Origin: Prochlorococcus sp. AG-402-K10
Lineage (GTDB): Bacteria; Cyanobacteriota; Cyanobacteriia; PCC-6307; Cyanobiaceae
DNA: 64,000 nt
Direction: 5' to 3'
Assembly (NCBI GenBank): GCA_003216835.1
Contig: QCIF01000004.1
Coordinates: 62,001-126,000 of the forward strand
The translations under genes were made by a program, and so were the position numbers. Shown here piece by piece: positions 29,172 through 39,332 of the stretch. Under the pieces are notes generated by a model. That model saw nothing but the letters and a program-made list of their open reading frames with translations, did not search any database and was not told the origin of the DNA. Positions within the stretch are counted from its first letter, which is position 1. Each line of letters opens with the position of its first letter.

Positions 29172-29357
29172 CTAAAATTTTTGTTGAATTCTGATTACAG
29201 AGCCAGGATGGTCATGTAAGTAAGAGTTAAATTCTTTCGCAAGCATCAGGCAATCGTATGCATCGCGAGCATAGAAGCCAACTTGATGTGTATTATTAGA
29301 TGAATCTTTGTAACTCAACAAATATTTATTACAAGATTTGATGGGTGTTGAAGGCAT
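29172..29357 (-). CDS. Small hypothetical protein
   Basis: 61 aa ORF. Confidence 0.5.
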   Translation of the reverse strand: MPSTPIKSCNKYLLSYKDSSNNTHQVGFYARDAYDCLMLAKEFNSYLHDHPGSVIRIQQKF

Positions 29358-29599
29358 TTAAACTTATTAATACTGCAACTACTTTCTAACTAAGCACATC
29401 AAGGAATAGACGTTTAAGAATGTACGGTTTGAAGTACAACCATATACGGATAGAGGACCAACAATTAAATTTGAAAATGGATAAAATGATCAAGTCATAA
29501 TTAGAAAAAAATAAATAATATATCCTTATCCATATACCTCTCAAAACTTTATTCCTTTTATTATGGGAGCTATATTTTTAATCTTCAAAGTAAAGAAAT

Positions 29600-29684
29600 T
29601 AGAGACTTTTTTACCCAAACTTTACCCAAACTTTTAGCGATTAACAGTCGATCTAACATAGAGGGATAAAACCCTCTTTTTCGT
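29600..29684 (+). repeat. Partial att scar (arm repeats) followed by TTGACAGTCGATC-like/terminator unit
   Basis: TTTTTTACCCAAACTTTACCCAAACTTTTAGCGATTAACAGTCGATCTAACATAGAGGGATAAAACCCTCTTTTT. Confidence 0.7.
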
Positions 29685-29862
29685 TATTTACTCTTCAATG
29701 AAAGATGTCGTGGATAAATTTTTGATTTATGTAGAAAATATCTAGAAGAAATCCCACCTCAAGAGATCGCAGCAATTTAAAGGCATTACGCTGATAGATT
29801 AGATGGTTGAAAAAGTTAAAAGAAAAACCTAGATTAAATAAGTAAATTTTAAGCAGAATTAA

Positions 29863-30240
29863 ATGTCAATCATTGCCGACAATAAAGTACTAGTTAATAT
29901 TTACAGTGGTTTAAAATCCAAAAATAAAGTAACTTTAGGTTTATTGGCTGCCCTTACTGCAGAAAACGAAGGGCATCAAGTAACTCTTTTTCTAGAGGGA
30001 GAAGGAGTAAACATACTAAATTGCAAAACAGCTGGTGAAATAGTTGGCAAAGGTACTGGAGATTTATACGAACATCTTGAAAATTTAAAGAATTCAAACG
30101 TTACTATATATGTCTCAGAAATGTCGGCTCAATCGAGGGGTTACGATAAGACACTTCTGAATGGATATAAGGCAGAGTTTGTAATGCCCAATGTACTAAT
30201 TGAAGAGTCAATTAAAGCGGATAGCGTTCTTTGCTATTAG
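29863..30240 (+). CDS. DsrE-family protein
   Basis: KVLVNIYSGLKSKNKVTLGLLAALTAENEGHQVTLFLEGEGV. Confidence 0.8.
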   Translation: MSIIADNKVLVNIYSGLKSKNKVTLGLLAALTAENEGHQVTLFLEGEGVNILNCKTAGEIVGKGTGDLYEHLENLKNSNVTIYVSEMSAQSRGYDKTLLNGYKAEFVMPNVLIEESIKADSVLCY

Positions 30241-30285
30241 TATTGACAGTCGATCTAAATTGAATATTAGAAACATAAATACATC

Positions 30286-30627
30286 ATGGATAAAAGAGGA
30301 GCTAAAGGTTATTGGATCTCAACGGCAAGAATAATTAATCAGGAGTTATTTGATGAATATGTAAAAAAAGTTGGTCCATGGCTAAAAGAGGTTGGTGGAC
30401 AAGTTTTTGCAAAAGATACAGAGCCACAAGGAAAGGAGAGGACGGAGGATGCTAATTTAGCAGTTATTTGTGAATTCCCTACCATGAGAGCAGCTGTTGA
30501 AGCCTATGAATCTGAAGAATATAGAGAACTTTCAAAACTAAGACAAAAAGCTACTGAAAATTCTACATTTACAATTATGGAAGGATTAGATGAGGCTGCG
30601 AAGCTAAGAAAAGCAATGGGTATGTAA
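30286..30627 (+). CDS. DUF1330 family protein
   Basis: MDKRGAKGYWISTARIINQELFDEYVKKVGPWLKEVGGQVFAKD. Confidence 0.8.
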   Translation: MDKRGAKGYWISTARIINQELFDEYVKKVGPWLKEVGGQVFAKDTEPQGKERTEDANLAVICEFPTMRAAVEAYESEEYRELSKLRQKATENSTFTIMEGLDEAAKLRKAMGM

Positions 30628-30760
30628 GACATATCAAATTATTTATTGTTCTTACATAGCTAATAAAGAGTTAGGATAAGAACAATGGAAGCATTTGATT
30701 GGAGATAACTTCACTAGTCCAAAGCAACTATTTTTACATTCACTAAAAGATTTTAAAGCA

Positions 30761-31045
30761 ATGACTATTTTTATTGGAAATTTATCTTGGGAAACTGAAG
30801 TTGAAGATCTTGAACAACTTTTTAGTAATTATGGAGTAGTAAAGAAATGTTATTTACCCCTTGATAGAGAAACAGGAAGAAAAAGAGGTTTTGCTTTTGT
30901 AGATTTAAATGATCAAAATTCCGAGAAAAAAGCTATTGATGATCTTCAAGATGTTGAATGGATGGGAAGAGAGATAAGGGTTAATGAAGGTGAAAAAAGA
31001 AACCGACCCAATAATAAAAAACGCAATAAGTATGATAAAAATTAA
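30761..31045 (+). CDS. RRM RNA-binding protein (cyanobacterial Rbp type)
   Basis: MTIFIGNLSWETEVEDLEQLFSNYG; RNP1 RKRGFAFVDL. Confidence 0.93.
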   Translation: MTIFIGNLSWETEVEDLEQLFSNYGVVKKCYLPLDRETGRKRGFAFVDLNDQNSEKKAIDDLQDVEWMGREIRVNEGEKRNRPNNKKRNKYDKN

Positions 31046-31145
31046 ATGGCTAATCCAGATCAAAAAACAATTAGTCCCTTCCAAAATTATTTAATGATTA
31101 ATAAAAAGTTTCTATATGAAGAGGTTTGAATAATATATAGAAAAG

Positions 31146-31317
31146 ATTAGATAATGATTTATTAGTTAATGAAATAGTTTATATTAAAAGAATTACTAAT
31201 GACAGGTATGGGAGAACTGTTGCTGAGTTATTTAAAAATGATATTAATATTCAAAAACTTATAGTTTATAAAGGCTATGTGAAGATCTATAAAAAATCTT
31301 CATATCAATGTGATTAA
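31146..31317 (+). pseudogene. 3' fragment duplicate of SNase-like nuclease
   Basis: GATTTATTAGTTAATGAAATAGTTTATATTAAAAGAATTACTAATGACAGG... matches 22670-22840. Confidence 0.85.
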
Positions 31318-31410
31318 AAACTTGAATCATAACCAAAATAATTTGAGGGTGATTTACATATAAAGTAAAAGTCCCACAAATGATTAAAATAAATCTAATT
31401 ATTAAAATTT

Positions 31411-33246
31411 ATGCGTTCATTATTAATACTTCCATTAATACTGACATTTTCTTCACCTGTTAGAGCATCTTGGTGGAACTTTTCTAATGAATGCGACAAA
31501 AAAGAATATACAACAAAAGTTCTAACGGAAAAATCAAAACCTGGAGTTTTGATGATTAATACAGATAAAGCTACAGGGAGTGGCTTTGTAGTAAGTCATT
31601 TAAAAAATAAAACTTTGATTCTTACTAATAGTCACGTGATTGAAGGTGCAAAGACAATCTCCGTCCAGTGGCTTGATGGTAATCAGGATAAGGCAAAAGT
31701 TGTCTTAGATGCCGGGGGAGATTCGACACTAACTGATTTAGCACTTTTAGAGGTTTATGGCAAAGAAGGAAAAGTTCTTAAACTTAAGAAAAAACAAGCC
31801 ATAGTTGGGGGAGATGTAATTGCTATCGGTTCACCAAGAGGCTTAGGTTTTACTCTTACTAAAGGAGTTATTAGCAGCTTGAGGGAAGAAGGTAAAATTG
31901 TTCAGACAGATACCGCAATAAATCCAGGAAGCTCGGGTGGTCCATTAATAAATACATCTGGATGCGTAGTCGGAGTTAATACATTTAAAAGCATTCAAGA
32001 AGGCGATGAAGGTCTTAATTTTGCAATTTCTAGCCAAACCGCTCAACGTTTTATTAATAAGTATCTAGGGTCTAATAAAAAAGAAAACAATATTGAAGAC
32101 TTTAAAGATGAAAATATTTCTAAAGAAAACAATAATAAACCCACCGTGTTTGGAATTTCCACAATACAAAATTCTGAAAATCATCGTGAGGTATTATTTA
32201 TTCTCAAAAATTCAGGTGCGGAAAAAGCTGGTTTAAAAATAAATGATATTATTTTATCTATCGATGGCAAACCAACTAAAAATTTATCCAAGAATGAATG
32301 GTTTTATTTAAGTAAAGGTAAAATTGGTTCTAAAGCCAAACTAAAAGTAAGACGTAATAACAAAGATATAAAACTTGTAATAACTAGAAAAGATATTTCA
32401 AATTTGAATTCGGATCCAGATCACTATGAAAATAAAGGATTAGCTTATCTTATGAAAGGTTACATTATGCTTATATCCGAAAAGAATAAACGAGCGATAA
32501 CAAATTATGAAAAAGCACTTGAGTTTGATTTGCCAAATGAGAAAAAGATCTCTGCATATTCAGGTATTGCTTTCGCAAAAGGTAAATTAAAGGATTTTAA
32601 AGGTGCACTTTATGCAGCAAAAAATGCTTTAAAACTTGACCCGACAGAAAAAGACTCTTTTTTATATCAACTAATGGGCCAAATCAAATTAGATCTGAAA
32701 GATAATCAAGGTGCTCTAGATGACTTTAATCTAGCTCTTGAATTTAATGAGACAGATGACAGAGCAGCTATGATATATGCTAATCGAGGATTGGCAAAAG
32801 CTAATTTAAAAAATTATAAAGGAGCTATTAAAGATTTAGAAAAGGCTTTTGAGCTCGAGATTGCATCTGAACAACAGGTATCGATATTGACTCAACTTGG
32901 TCGTATAAAAGGAGAAATAGGAGACCATCAAAAAGCTATAAATAGTATTTCAGAAGCAATCAAATTGAGTACAAATAAAGATCAAATTGCAATTTTATAT
33001 AATGGTCGATGTTGGAATAATTTAAAGCTAAAAATTTATCAATCAGCGATAGATGATTGTAACGAGGCTATCAAGATTAATCCCAATAACTTTATGGCAT
33101 TTGCAAATAGAGGTTCTGCATTTTCAGCAATATTTATGCATAGAGAAGCCTGTTTTGATTATAAAAAATCTCATGCGTTAGGTAATCAATTAGCGGGAGA
33201 ATGGCTAAATTCGAGACAAGGCAAATGGTGTAGAAACATGTACTAA
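31411..33246 (+). CDS. Deg/HtrA-type trypsin-like protease with PDZ and TPR repeats
   Basis: TNSHVIEGA, DLALLEV, NPGSSGGPL; PDZ GAEKAGLKINDIILSIDGKP; TPRs. Confidence 0.9.
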   Translation: MRSLLILPLILTFSSPVRASWWNFSNECDKKEYTTKVLTEKSKPGVLMINTDKATGSGFVVSHLKNKTLILTNSHVIEGAKTISVQWLDGNQDKAKVVLDAGGDSTLTDLALLEVYGKEGKVLKLKKKQAIVGGDVIAIGSPRGLGFTLTKGVISSLREEGKIVQTDTAINPGSSGGPLINTSGCVVGVNTFKSIQEGDEGLNFAISSQTAQRFINKYLGSNKKENNIEDFKDENISKENNNKPTVFGISTIQNSENHREVLFILKNSGAEKAGLKINDIILSIDGKPTKNLSKNEWFYLSKGKIGSKAKLKVRRNNKDIKLVITRKDISNLNSDPDHYENKGLAYLMKGYIMLISEKNKRAITNYEKALEFDLPNEKKISAYSGIAFAKGKLKDFKGALYAAKNALKLDPTEKDSFLYQLMGQIKLDLKDNQGALDDFNLALEFNETDDRAAMIYANRGLAKANLKNYKGAIKDLEKAFELEIASEQQVSILTQLGRIKGEIGDHQKAINSISEAIKLSTNKDQIAILYNGRCWNNLKLKIYQSAIDDCNEAIKINPNNFMAFANRGSAFSAIFMHREACFDYKKSHALGNQLAGEWLNSRQGKWCRNMY

Positions 33247-33426
33247 CTATTCATTGAATCAACAAATCCTTTGACCAGTATTTAAAGTTGCAAATTTTTA
33301 TTCCAAAAAAACGAATCTAATACAAATCTCATAATTAAATTAGGATTAGACTAAGTTATTTGTTAAAAAAGAAAAAATAGAATTATCTTGTATTTCGCAA
33401 TAATATGTATTTAAATTTTTAAATCC

Positions 33427-33852
33427 TTGGCAAAAGATTTTCGCAATATTGAATACCATACAAATCAAGATGGAGATGGAGTTAGATATTATGCCTGCTC
33501 AACATTAAATACCAAACGGAAAGAGTTAATATTTCATAAAAACAAAGGTGCTATTGTTCAAGTGAGATGGGAATTAGATGTAGATAAGGATATTAAAAAT
33601 CTTAGTGAAACTTTCAACTTTACTCCTGAATTTGGAGAGTTTGTTAAATATCAAAATTTATTTGATTACATAAATCAATTATGTCGCAAAGAAAAAATTA
33701 ATATGAAAATTGTTGATCTCCAAGTTTCCTGGCAGAAAGATTTTGTATTCAAAATAAACCCACTGACGCTAGAACTTGGACACTTATGGGTATGGGATGA
33801 AGAAAGAACAAAGAACTATAAATGGGATGAAAATGAATGGATTGAAAATTAA
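33427..33852 (+). CDS. Hypothetical protein
   Basis: 141 aa ORF; 3' end duplicated at 34193-34222. Confidence 0.6.
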   Translation: MAKDFRNIEYHTNQDGDGVRYYACSTLNTKRKELIFHKNKGAIVQVRWELDVDKDIKNLSETFNFTPEFGEFVKYQNLFDYINQLCRKEKINMKIVDLQVSWQKDFVFKINPLTLELGHLWVWDEERTKNYKWDENEWIEN

Positions 33853-33929
33853 GTTTTTTTAAAAGTTTATGCATACAAAATTAGAGGTGTCATATTGAAA
33901 TCCCTAATTAGAAAATATTTCTAGATTAA

Positions 33930-34175
33930 ATGACTAATATTGATAAATCTGAAAAGGAAGAAAAATGGGAACTAATTCTATCTAAGGTTGAATTAACATC
34001 AGTAAAAATGTTACTTAGTCAGCAAGCAGAACTTGCTAGTTTTAATTCGAATAAAGTTGAAATAGCATTTTCTTCAACTTGGTTCAATATGATTGAGATG
34101 AGAAGATTAATAATTGAGAATGCAGTTAAAAAAGTATTTAGCGAACAAACAATTGTTGAATTTCATATGAGATGA
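33930..34175 (+). CDS. Stand-alone DnaX/tau C-terminal-domain-like protein
   Basis: WELILSKVELTSVKMLLSQQAELASFNSNKVEIAFSSTWFNMIEMRRLIIENAVKKVF resembles the LPSTRMLLSQQA... C-terminus of cyanobacterial DnaX. Confidence 0.65.
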   Translation: MTNIDKSEKEEKWELILSKVELTSVKMLLSQQAELASFNSNKVEIAFSSTWFNMIEMRRLIIENAVKKVFSEQTIVEFHMR

Positions 34176-34239
34176 ATATCTGATTCCTCAAACGGGATGA
34201 AAATGAATGGATAGAAGTTTAAATATGAAATCATACAAA

Positions 34240-34463
34240 AAACCCCATACCACCCATCACTTTCCTAATTAGGAACTTTGATGGATAATAAATTTATACC
34301 CAAAAAAGTTTGGATAACACGTCCTCCAAGCTTAAAAAATCGCTGAGATCCCTTGATATGACTGAAGAAAATTTTTGGCTAATGAAAAGTGAGCGCGACT
34401 AGCTATAACTGCGATCTCAAGGAATCGTAATTTTTTACTCAAACTTTACTCAAACTTTTACTT
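34240..34463 (+). repeat. att scar (class 1 arm) with truncated EVE start MTEENFWLMKSERD*
   Basis: CCCATACCACCCATCACTTTCCTAATTAGGAACTTTGATGGATAATAAATTTATA...CGCTGAGATCCCTTGATATGACTGAAGAAAATTTTTGGCTAATGAAAAGTGAGCGCGACTAG...ACTCAAACTTTACTCAAACTTTT. Confidence 0.85.
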
Positions 34464-34587
34464 TACGTATCAACCTCGCCTGATATTAGATATTTTTCAT
34501 AATCTATCTCAAATTAGTTAAGTTTTTTTAAATAGCTTTGCATCAAATTTTAATCTGGGATTTGATAAGAGTCCTAATAAAAAAATA

Positions 34588-35478
34588 ATGTTTAATCCAG
34601 AAGATAACAAAGGAACGCAACTTATCTCAGAAGTACTTACTACTAATTACAACGATATGGAAAATATTAGTCTAGGGAAAAAAGTAAAAGGAATTAATTC
34701 AGGATTCTATGATTTTGATTATCTAACTCAAGGGTTGCATAGAGGAGATTTAATTGTCTTAGGAGGCAGACCAGCAATGGGTAAAACATCTATATCGTTA
34801 AACATTGCTCGAAATATTGCTGAAATGCATAATTTACCTGTATGTATATTTAGTCCAGAGATAAGTAAGGAGCAGATGACTTATAGATTAATGTCTATGG
34901 AATCAGGAATTGAAAATGGAAAATTAAGGTCAGCAACATTACAACAAGATGAATGGTCTGAGTTAGCAGAAGCAATAGAAAATATTGGACAAAGAAAAAT
35001 TTATATTAATGATAAACCAACAATAAGCATTGGAGAAATACGAGATATTTGTCTTAATATCAAAGATAAATCTGAAAATCAGAAATTAGGTTTAATCCTT
35101 ATTGACTGCATTCAATTAATTGAATTTGATCCAAATGCAAAAGATATATCAAGAGATGATGAGCTAACCAAAATAGCAATTAAATTAAAAAAACTTGCAA
35201 TAGAACTAGATGTTCCTTTGCTGGTCACATCACAACTTGATAGCGAAATAGAAAAGAGGATTCATAAAAGACCAATGTTAAGTGATCTTAGAGAGACTAC
35301 TGCTCTTGAGGGGTTCGCAGATATCATTACCATGATTTATAGAGACGAATACTATGACCCTGAGACAGAAGATAGAGGAATTGCTGAGCTAATTACTTGC
35401 AAACACCGAAATGGTCCTATTGGAACAGTTAAATTACTTTTTGAACCTCAGTTCACTAGGTTTAGAAATTTAGTTTAG
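34588..35478 (+). CDS. DnaB-like RecA-domain helicase lacking the N-terminal domain
   Basis: GFYDFDYLTQGLHRGDLIVLGGRPAMGKTSISLNIARN; FSPEISKEQMTYRLMS; LILIDCIQLIE; RPMLSDLRETTALEGFADIITMIYRDEYY. Confidence 0.9.
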   Translation: MFNPEDNKGTQLISEVLTTNYNDMENISLGKKVKGINSGFYDFDYLTQGLHRGDLIVLGGRPAMGKTSISLNIARNIAEMHNLPVCIFSPEISKEQMTYRLMSMESGIENGKLRSATLQQDEWSELAEAIENIGQRKIYINDKPTISIGEIRDICLNIKDKSENQKLGLILIDCIQLIEFDPNAKDISRDDELTKIAIKLKKLAIELDVPLLVTSQLDSEIEKRIHKRPMLSDLRETTALEGFADIITMIYRDEYYDPETEDRGIAELITCKHRNGPIGTVKLLFEPQFTRFRNLV

Positions 35479-35544
35479 GAACTTTTAAAAAACAAATTGC
35501 TTAAGGTATTTAAGGTTAATTTCATATAAGAAATTAACTTTCAT

Positions 35545-35985
35545 TTAAAAAATAATACCTTTGGCTTTTGTTTTAGAACATTTGCCTTTTGACTCAAAAT
35601 AGGTTCCATCATATAAATCACTTTTTCTTAAATAAGTTCCATCTGACCTATTTATTAAAAATTCCCATTTACTACTTCTATCAGTAAAGGAATAAGTTCT
35701 TTCCTTGGTAAAAAATATAAAGTTAGGAGAAAAACTTACTGAATCTAATCTATGCATTCTTCCTGTATTGGTGGTATAAAAAATTGATCCAATCATATTA
35801 TTTTCAATAAGGGTAACTTCGAAGTCTGAAGGACCGCGACGAGATTTCTTCCATTCACCAGGGTTCAAATCAAGTTCACTAGTCATCCTTCTAAATTGAT
35901 ATTCTTCGCACTTTAAGTAGAGTGTTGTAGCTTTGGACTCGTTTTGAAAAAGCAATAAAAAGAATAATAATAAAATGTACCTCAT
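35545..35985 (-). CDS. Hypothetical exported protein
   Basis: Signal peptide, 146 aa. Confidence 0.6.
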   Translation of the reverse strand: MRYILLLFFLLLFQNESKATTLYLKCEEYQFRRMTSELDLNPGEWKKSRRGPSDFEVTLIENNMIGSIFYTTNTGRMHRLDSVSFSPNFIFFTKERTYSFTDRSSKWEFLINRSDGTYLRKSDLYDGTYFESKGKCSKTKAKGIIF

Positions 35986-36072
35986 AAGTTTTTCACATTA
36001 AATACAAAATCAAATAATTTCTTTTTTAAGATTCTTTTTTAATTTAATCCCCTGAAGTCTCATATTACGAGA

Positions 36073-36261
36073 CAATACAAAATTGCAATTTCTGACTTTA
36101 ATAAAACCTTACAAATAACGCCCAATGATGAAGGGGTAATTGCCAGTCGTGGATTTGCAAAATTTTACTTATATGATAGGAAGGGTGCTTGTTCTGATTG
36201 GAGAAAAGCATACTCTCTTGGTTTTGAAAAGATTACGTCGACTTTAAGAAAGATATGTTAG
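36073..36261 (+). pseudogene. TPR-protein 3' fragment
   Basis: QYKIAISDFNKTLQITPNDEGVIASRGFAKFYLYDRKGACSDWRKAYSLGFEKI; similar to the C-terminus of the 31411 protein. Confidence 0.7.
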
Positions 36262-36263
36262 AG

Positions 36264-36779
36264 ATGAAAACTAATACTCTACAAATAGTTCATACAAACA
36301 CACGGTATCTTTTGCCAATCTTTTTTAAAATAAAAAACCTTTTTTTCTTTTTTTTGTGTTTATTTTTTTCACCCACTTATGCAAATGATTTTATAGTAAA
36401 AGTAAAATGTGATGTTAATCAATCTGCACTTTCTTCTGAGAAAGGGCAATGGAAACGAGGAAAAATATCTTGGGAATTAGGAGTTAATCTTCAAAAGAAA
36501 ACTCTAACAAAGAAAAACTTCTTTGATGTAGGAGATAAAACATATACTTTGCAGGAAAAGTTTAAAGTTCTTAGTCATTCGAAGAATGGTTTAGTTGCCT
36601 TAAGTGAAGAATTGAAATCTCAATTTACAGGAGAACCCTCAGTTGCAACGATTACTCTTGATAATTTTATTGATAATTTGCTATCAGACTCAAATGGTTC
36701 AGTTGGGGTAACTTATACATTGCATTCACAATCAAATAATGAAGATGTTTTTCTTGTTGAATATGGTCAATGTAAATAG
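36264..36779 (+). CDS. Hypothetical exported protein
   Basis: Hydrophobic N-terminus; ORF 36255-36779. Confidence 0.55.
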   Translation: MKTNTLQIVHTNTRYLLPIFFKIKNLFFFFLCLFFSPTYANDFIVKVKCDVNQSALSSEKGQWKRGKISWELGVNLQKKTLTKKNFFDVGDKTYTLQEKFKVLSHSKNGLVALSEELKSQFTGEPSVATITLDNFIDNLLSDSNGSVGVTYTLHSQSNNEDVFLVEYGQCK

Positions 36780-36862
36780 AAGTTTGTTTACATACCAATG
36801 ATTTAAATTAAGGAACTAATCGTATTTTTAGTTAATCCTCAGCTTATCTTTCTTATATAAAT

Positions 36863-37279
36863 TTAAAACTTAAGTTCACAAGTTTTTTTTAATGCTTTCC
36901 CCCAAGGTGAATCATAAGCTGGATATTTCCATTCAGGATTTTTTACGTATAGTAATTGTGGTTCTTCTAAAAACCAATTCAATTGGAAATCATATGATTT
37001 TTTAGAAAATAGACCTTTATCCCATTTAATTGAAAACTTTTCACAATCACCTTTCATATATAAATAAGAAGACAAATTACCTCCAGGTGTTTTTTCTTTA
37101 TGATTTGCTAAAACTTGAAAAATTACTAAATTTTCTTTTTTAGAAGTATATTCGGGGTCAAAATAATACTCTATACCTATCTGATTTTCAGCTATCTTTA
37201 TCCATTCTGCATGAGAAGGCAATTGAATAAAAAATATACCAATAGTAAAAATACTAAAACTTTTTATAAGTTTTCTCAT
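36863..37279 (-). CDS. Hypothetical exported protein (surface-adhesin-E-like pattern)
   Basis: EWIKIAENQIGIEYYFDPE...VLANHKEKTPGGNLSSYLYMKGDCEKFSIKW. Confidence 0.55.
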   Translation of the reverse strand: MRKLIKSFSIFTIGIFFIQLPSHAEWIKIAENQIGIEYYFDPEYTSKKENLVIFQVLANHKEKTPGGNLSSYLYMKGDCEKFSIKWDKGLFSKKSYDFQLNWFLEEPQLLYVKNPEWKYPAYDSPWGKALKKTCELKF

Positions 37280-37605
37280 CTTTCAATATTTTTAATTTCT
37301 GCATCGAAGGCTTTATTTTTATTCTTAAGTGCTTCTTCCTTCATTTTTTTTGTCAAATCAAAAGAATAATATCCACCTACAAGTTGAAGTGGGATCAATA
37401 TTTCTTGTTGTAATGGATTTTTTCTTGCTAAATACAGAATTATTAATCCAACTACAAATACAAATAAATATGGGAATAGAGCAAGTTTCAATGATCTTTG
37501 CCTAATCCCCCAAATTACAGATGATAGGGGAGAAATAATTCCAACAAATATACCTATTAGGGTTGGGTTACATTTTTCTCTTCTCTCAGTTGGTGTTTGT
37601 CTCAA
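37276..37605 (-). CDS. Hypothetical membrane protein
   Basis: 109 aa, TM segments, 4-nt overlap with next gene. Confidence 0.55.
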   Translation of the reverse strand: MRQTPTERREKCNPTLIGIFVGIISPLSSVIWGIRQRSLKLALFPYLFVFVVGLIILYLARKNPLQQEILIPLQLVGGYYSFDLTKKMKEEALKNKNKAFDAEIKNIER

Positions 37606-37626
37606 TTTTATAAATTATGATTTAAT

Positions 37627-37821
37627 TTAAAACCCATTAATGCCTAAAGCTATTAACAGAATACCCACAATCGAATAAAAAATTCTTGCTCCTTTTTTCC
37701 CTCTACACATAGATAAAACTCCCTTAGCTCTCGGATGATTCCAAAACCAATTCCAATTACTTCGCGCTGCTAACAAAGTAAAAAAACCTCCAAAAATACA
37801 AAATAATTGATCTATTTCCAT
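37627..37821 (-). CDS. Small two-TM protein, Imm17-like pattern
   Basis: GKKGARIFYSIVGILLIALGINGF. Confidence 0.45.
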   Translation of the reverse strand: MEIDQLFCIFGGFFTLLAARSNWNWFWNHPRAKGVLSMCRGKKGARIFYSIVGILLIALGINGF

Positions 37822-38112
37822 TGCTTATTATTTTTAAGATATTTAATTTTAATTTATAAGATAAATACCTCTTGGTAAGTAAATATATACACACTTAAAC
37901 ATGCGTGCTAGTTCTCCCAAAAGCACAAGGGATGTTTTTCAAGAGATTTTAAGAACTTTTGTTATTACTGAGGATTTATGTGATTGTGGATAATGCTTGA
38001 GACAGGAAAGGGGAATTAATATTGCTTGAAATAGAATGATATTAGTCAGGAGGGTCTCTTCAATAAACTAGTGCTTTATGACACTTGGGATCTCAATTTG
38101 TGAACTCAAAAT

Positions 38113-38451
38113 TTATTTCAAAATTATTTCTTTGCATGATGAATATTTAGAATTATTTTTTTCTACCAAAACTGTTATGCCTAAGTTCAATCCTGTCCCA
38201 ACCAGTTGATAATCTCTAATAGCTTCTGGTCTATTCCATTCACTCATATAGCCGTCTCGAAACTCTAATGCTCTATTAATACTGATATCTTTAAAAACAG
38301 TTAATTCACATAAAGTTGTTCCTAAAGAAAAACCTCCCCCAAATAACAAGTGATCTGCATTATCTTTTGGAACCCCTGCAATAATATTGGGAATAAATAA
38401 AAAATTAAAAATAAAAATACTAGAAGGAAATGATAACTTTTTTATTTTCAT
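38113..38451 (-). CDS. Hypothetical exported protein
   Basis: 112 aa, signal peptide. Confidence 0.5.
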   Translation of the reverse strand: MKIKKLSFPSSIFIFNFLFIPNIIAGVPKDNADHLLFGGGFSLGTTLCELTVFKDISINRALEFRDGYMSEWNRPEAIRDYQLVGTGLNLGITVLVEKNNSKYSSCKEIILK

Positions 38452-38485
38452 GTTTATTGGGACCCCCTAAGACTTATTTATTAGT

Positions 38486-39100
38486 TTAAATATATGAAAA
38501 ACCATCATAATATTTTTTGCAAATTTTCTCTCTTATAAGATCTCCAACAAACATTTTTCCTGATTTAAAGACATAAGGCTTTTCCTTGACCATCTCTTCA
38601 TAGGAATCATCATATTTAAGAATAAGTAACTTTATCCAAGGATCTAAGTTATCTCTAATACATAAAACGGTAGAGGTTTTAAGTGGGGTTTTATTTTTGT
38701 TCAAGTCTATAAAAATTGGTCTAAATTTGATTTCTTTATAAATAATCTCATCATCTAATTTTAATTTTTCAACTGAATTCTTTTCTGCTCTAAAATATCC
38801 TGTTTCATAGGAATAAAACTGACTTTTGCAAAATCCTTCAAATCTTCTTTCTGAATTATGACAACCTGCAATAAAATATTGCTTTTCCTCTTTCTGCCTT
38901 CCTTTTTCAATTAAATCGATTAAATCTGATTTACCACCCTTATCCGAAACTATTAAAGTGGATTCTTTAATAACAAATTTATGTCCCAAATTAGTTTTAA
39001 CAGTAAGGTCATTATTCCAAGGGAAAGCTTTTACATATGAAATATTTAAAGTAGCTAATAGAATTAAAAGTATTTTTTTAGGAAATTTCAAAACAATCAA
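38486..39100 (-). CDS. Hypothetical exported protein
   Basis: 204 aa, signal peptide. Confidence 0.6.
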   Translation of the reverse strand: MIVLKFPKKILLILLATLNISYVKAFPWNNDLTVKTNLGHKFVIKESTLIVSDKGGKSDLIDLIEKGRQKEEKQYFIAGCHNSERRFEGFCKSQFYSYETGYFRAEKNSVEKLKLDDEIIYKEIKFRPIFIDLNKNKTPLKTSTVLCIRDNLDPWIKLLILKYDDSYEEMVKEKPYVFKSGKMFVGDLIREKICKKYYDGFSYI

Positions 39101-39332
39101 TTAAAAAAGTTCAAAGCACTTTAGTATTTAGTAAGTATAAATTTATTCTTTATTTTGGCAATTATCCAAAAAAGTAAGCAGACATCTTTTCAGATAAATA
39201 TTTAATTCAAAAAAAATATTATAAATTTCTCTCAGGGTTTACATATAGGAAGGGCGAAGGAGTTGCCCCCATACCCATACCGCCCATCTCAAACTCAGGG
39301 AGGGATATAAAAACAATTAATTATCAATACAA

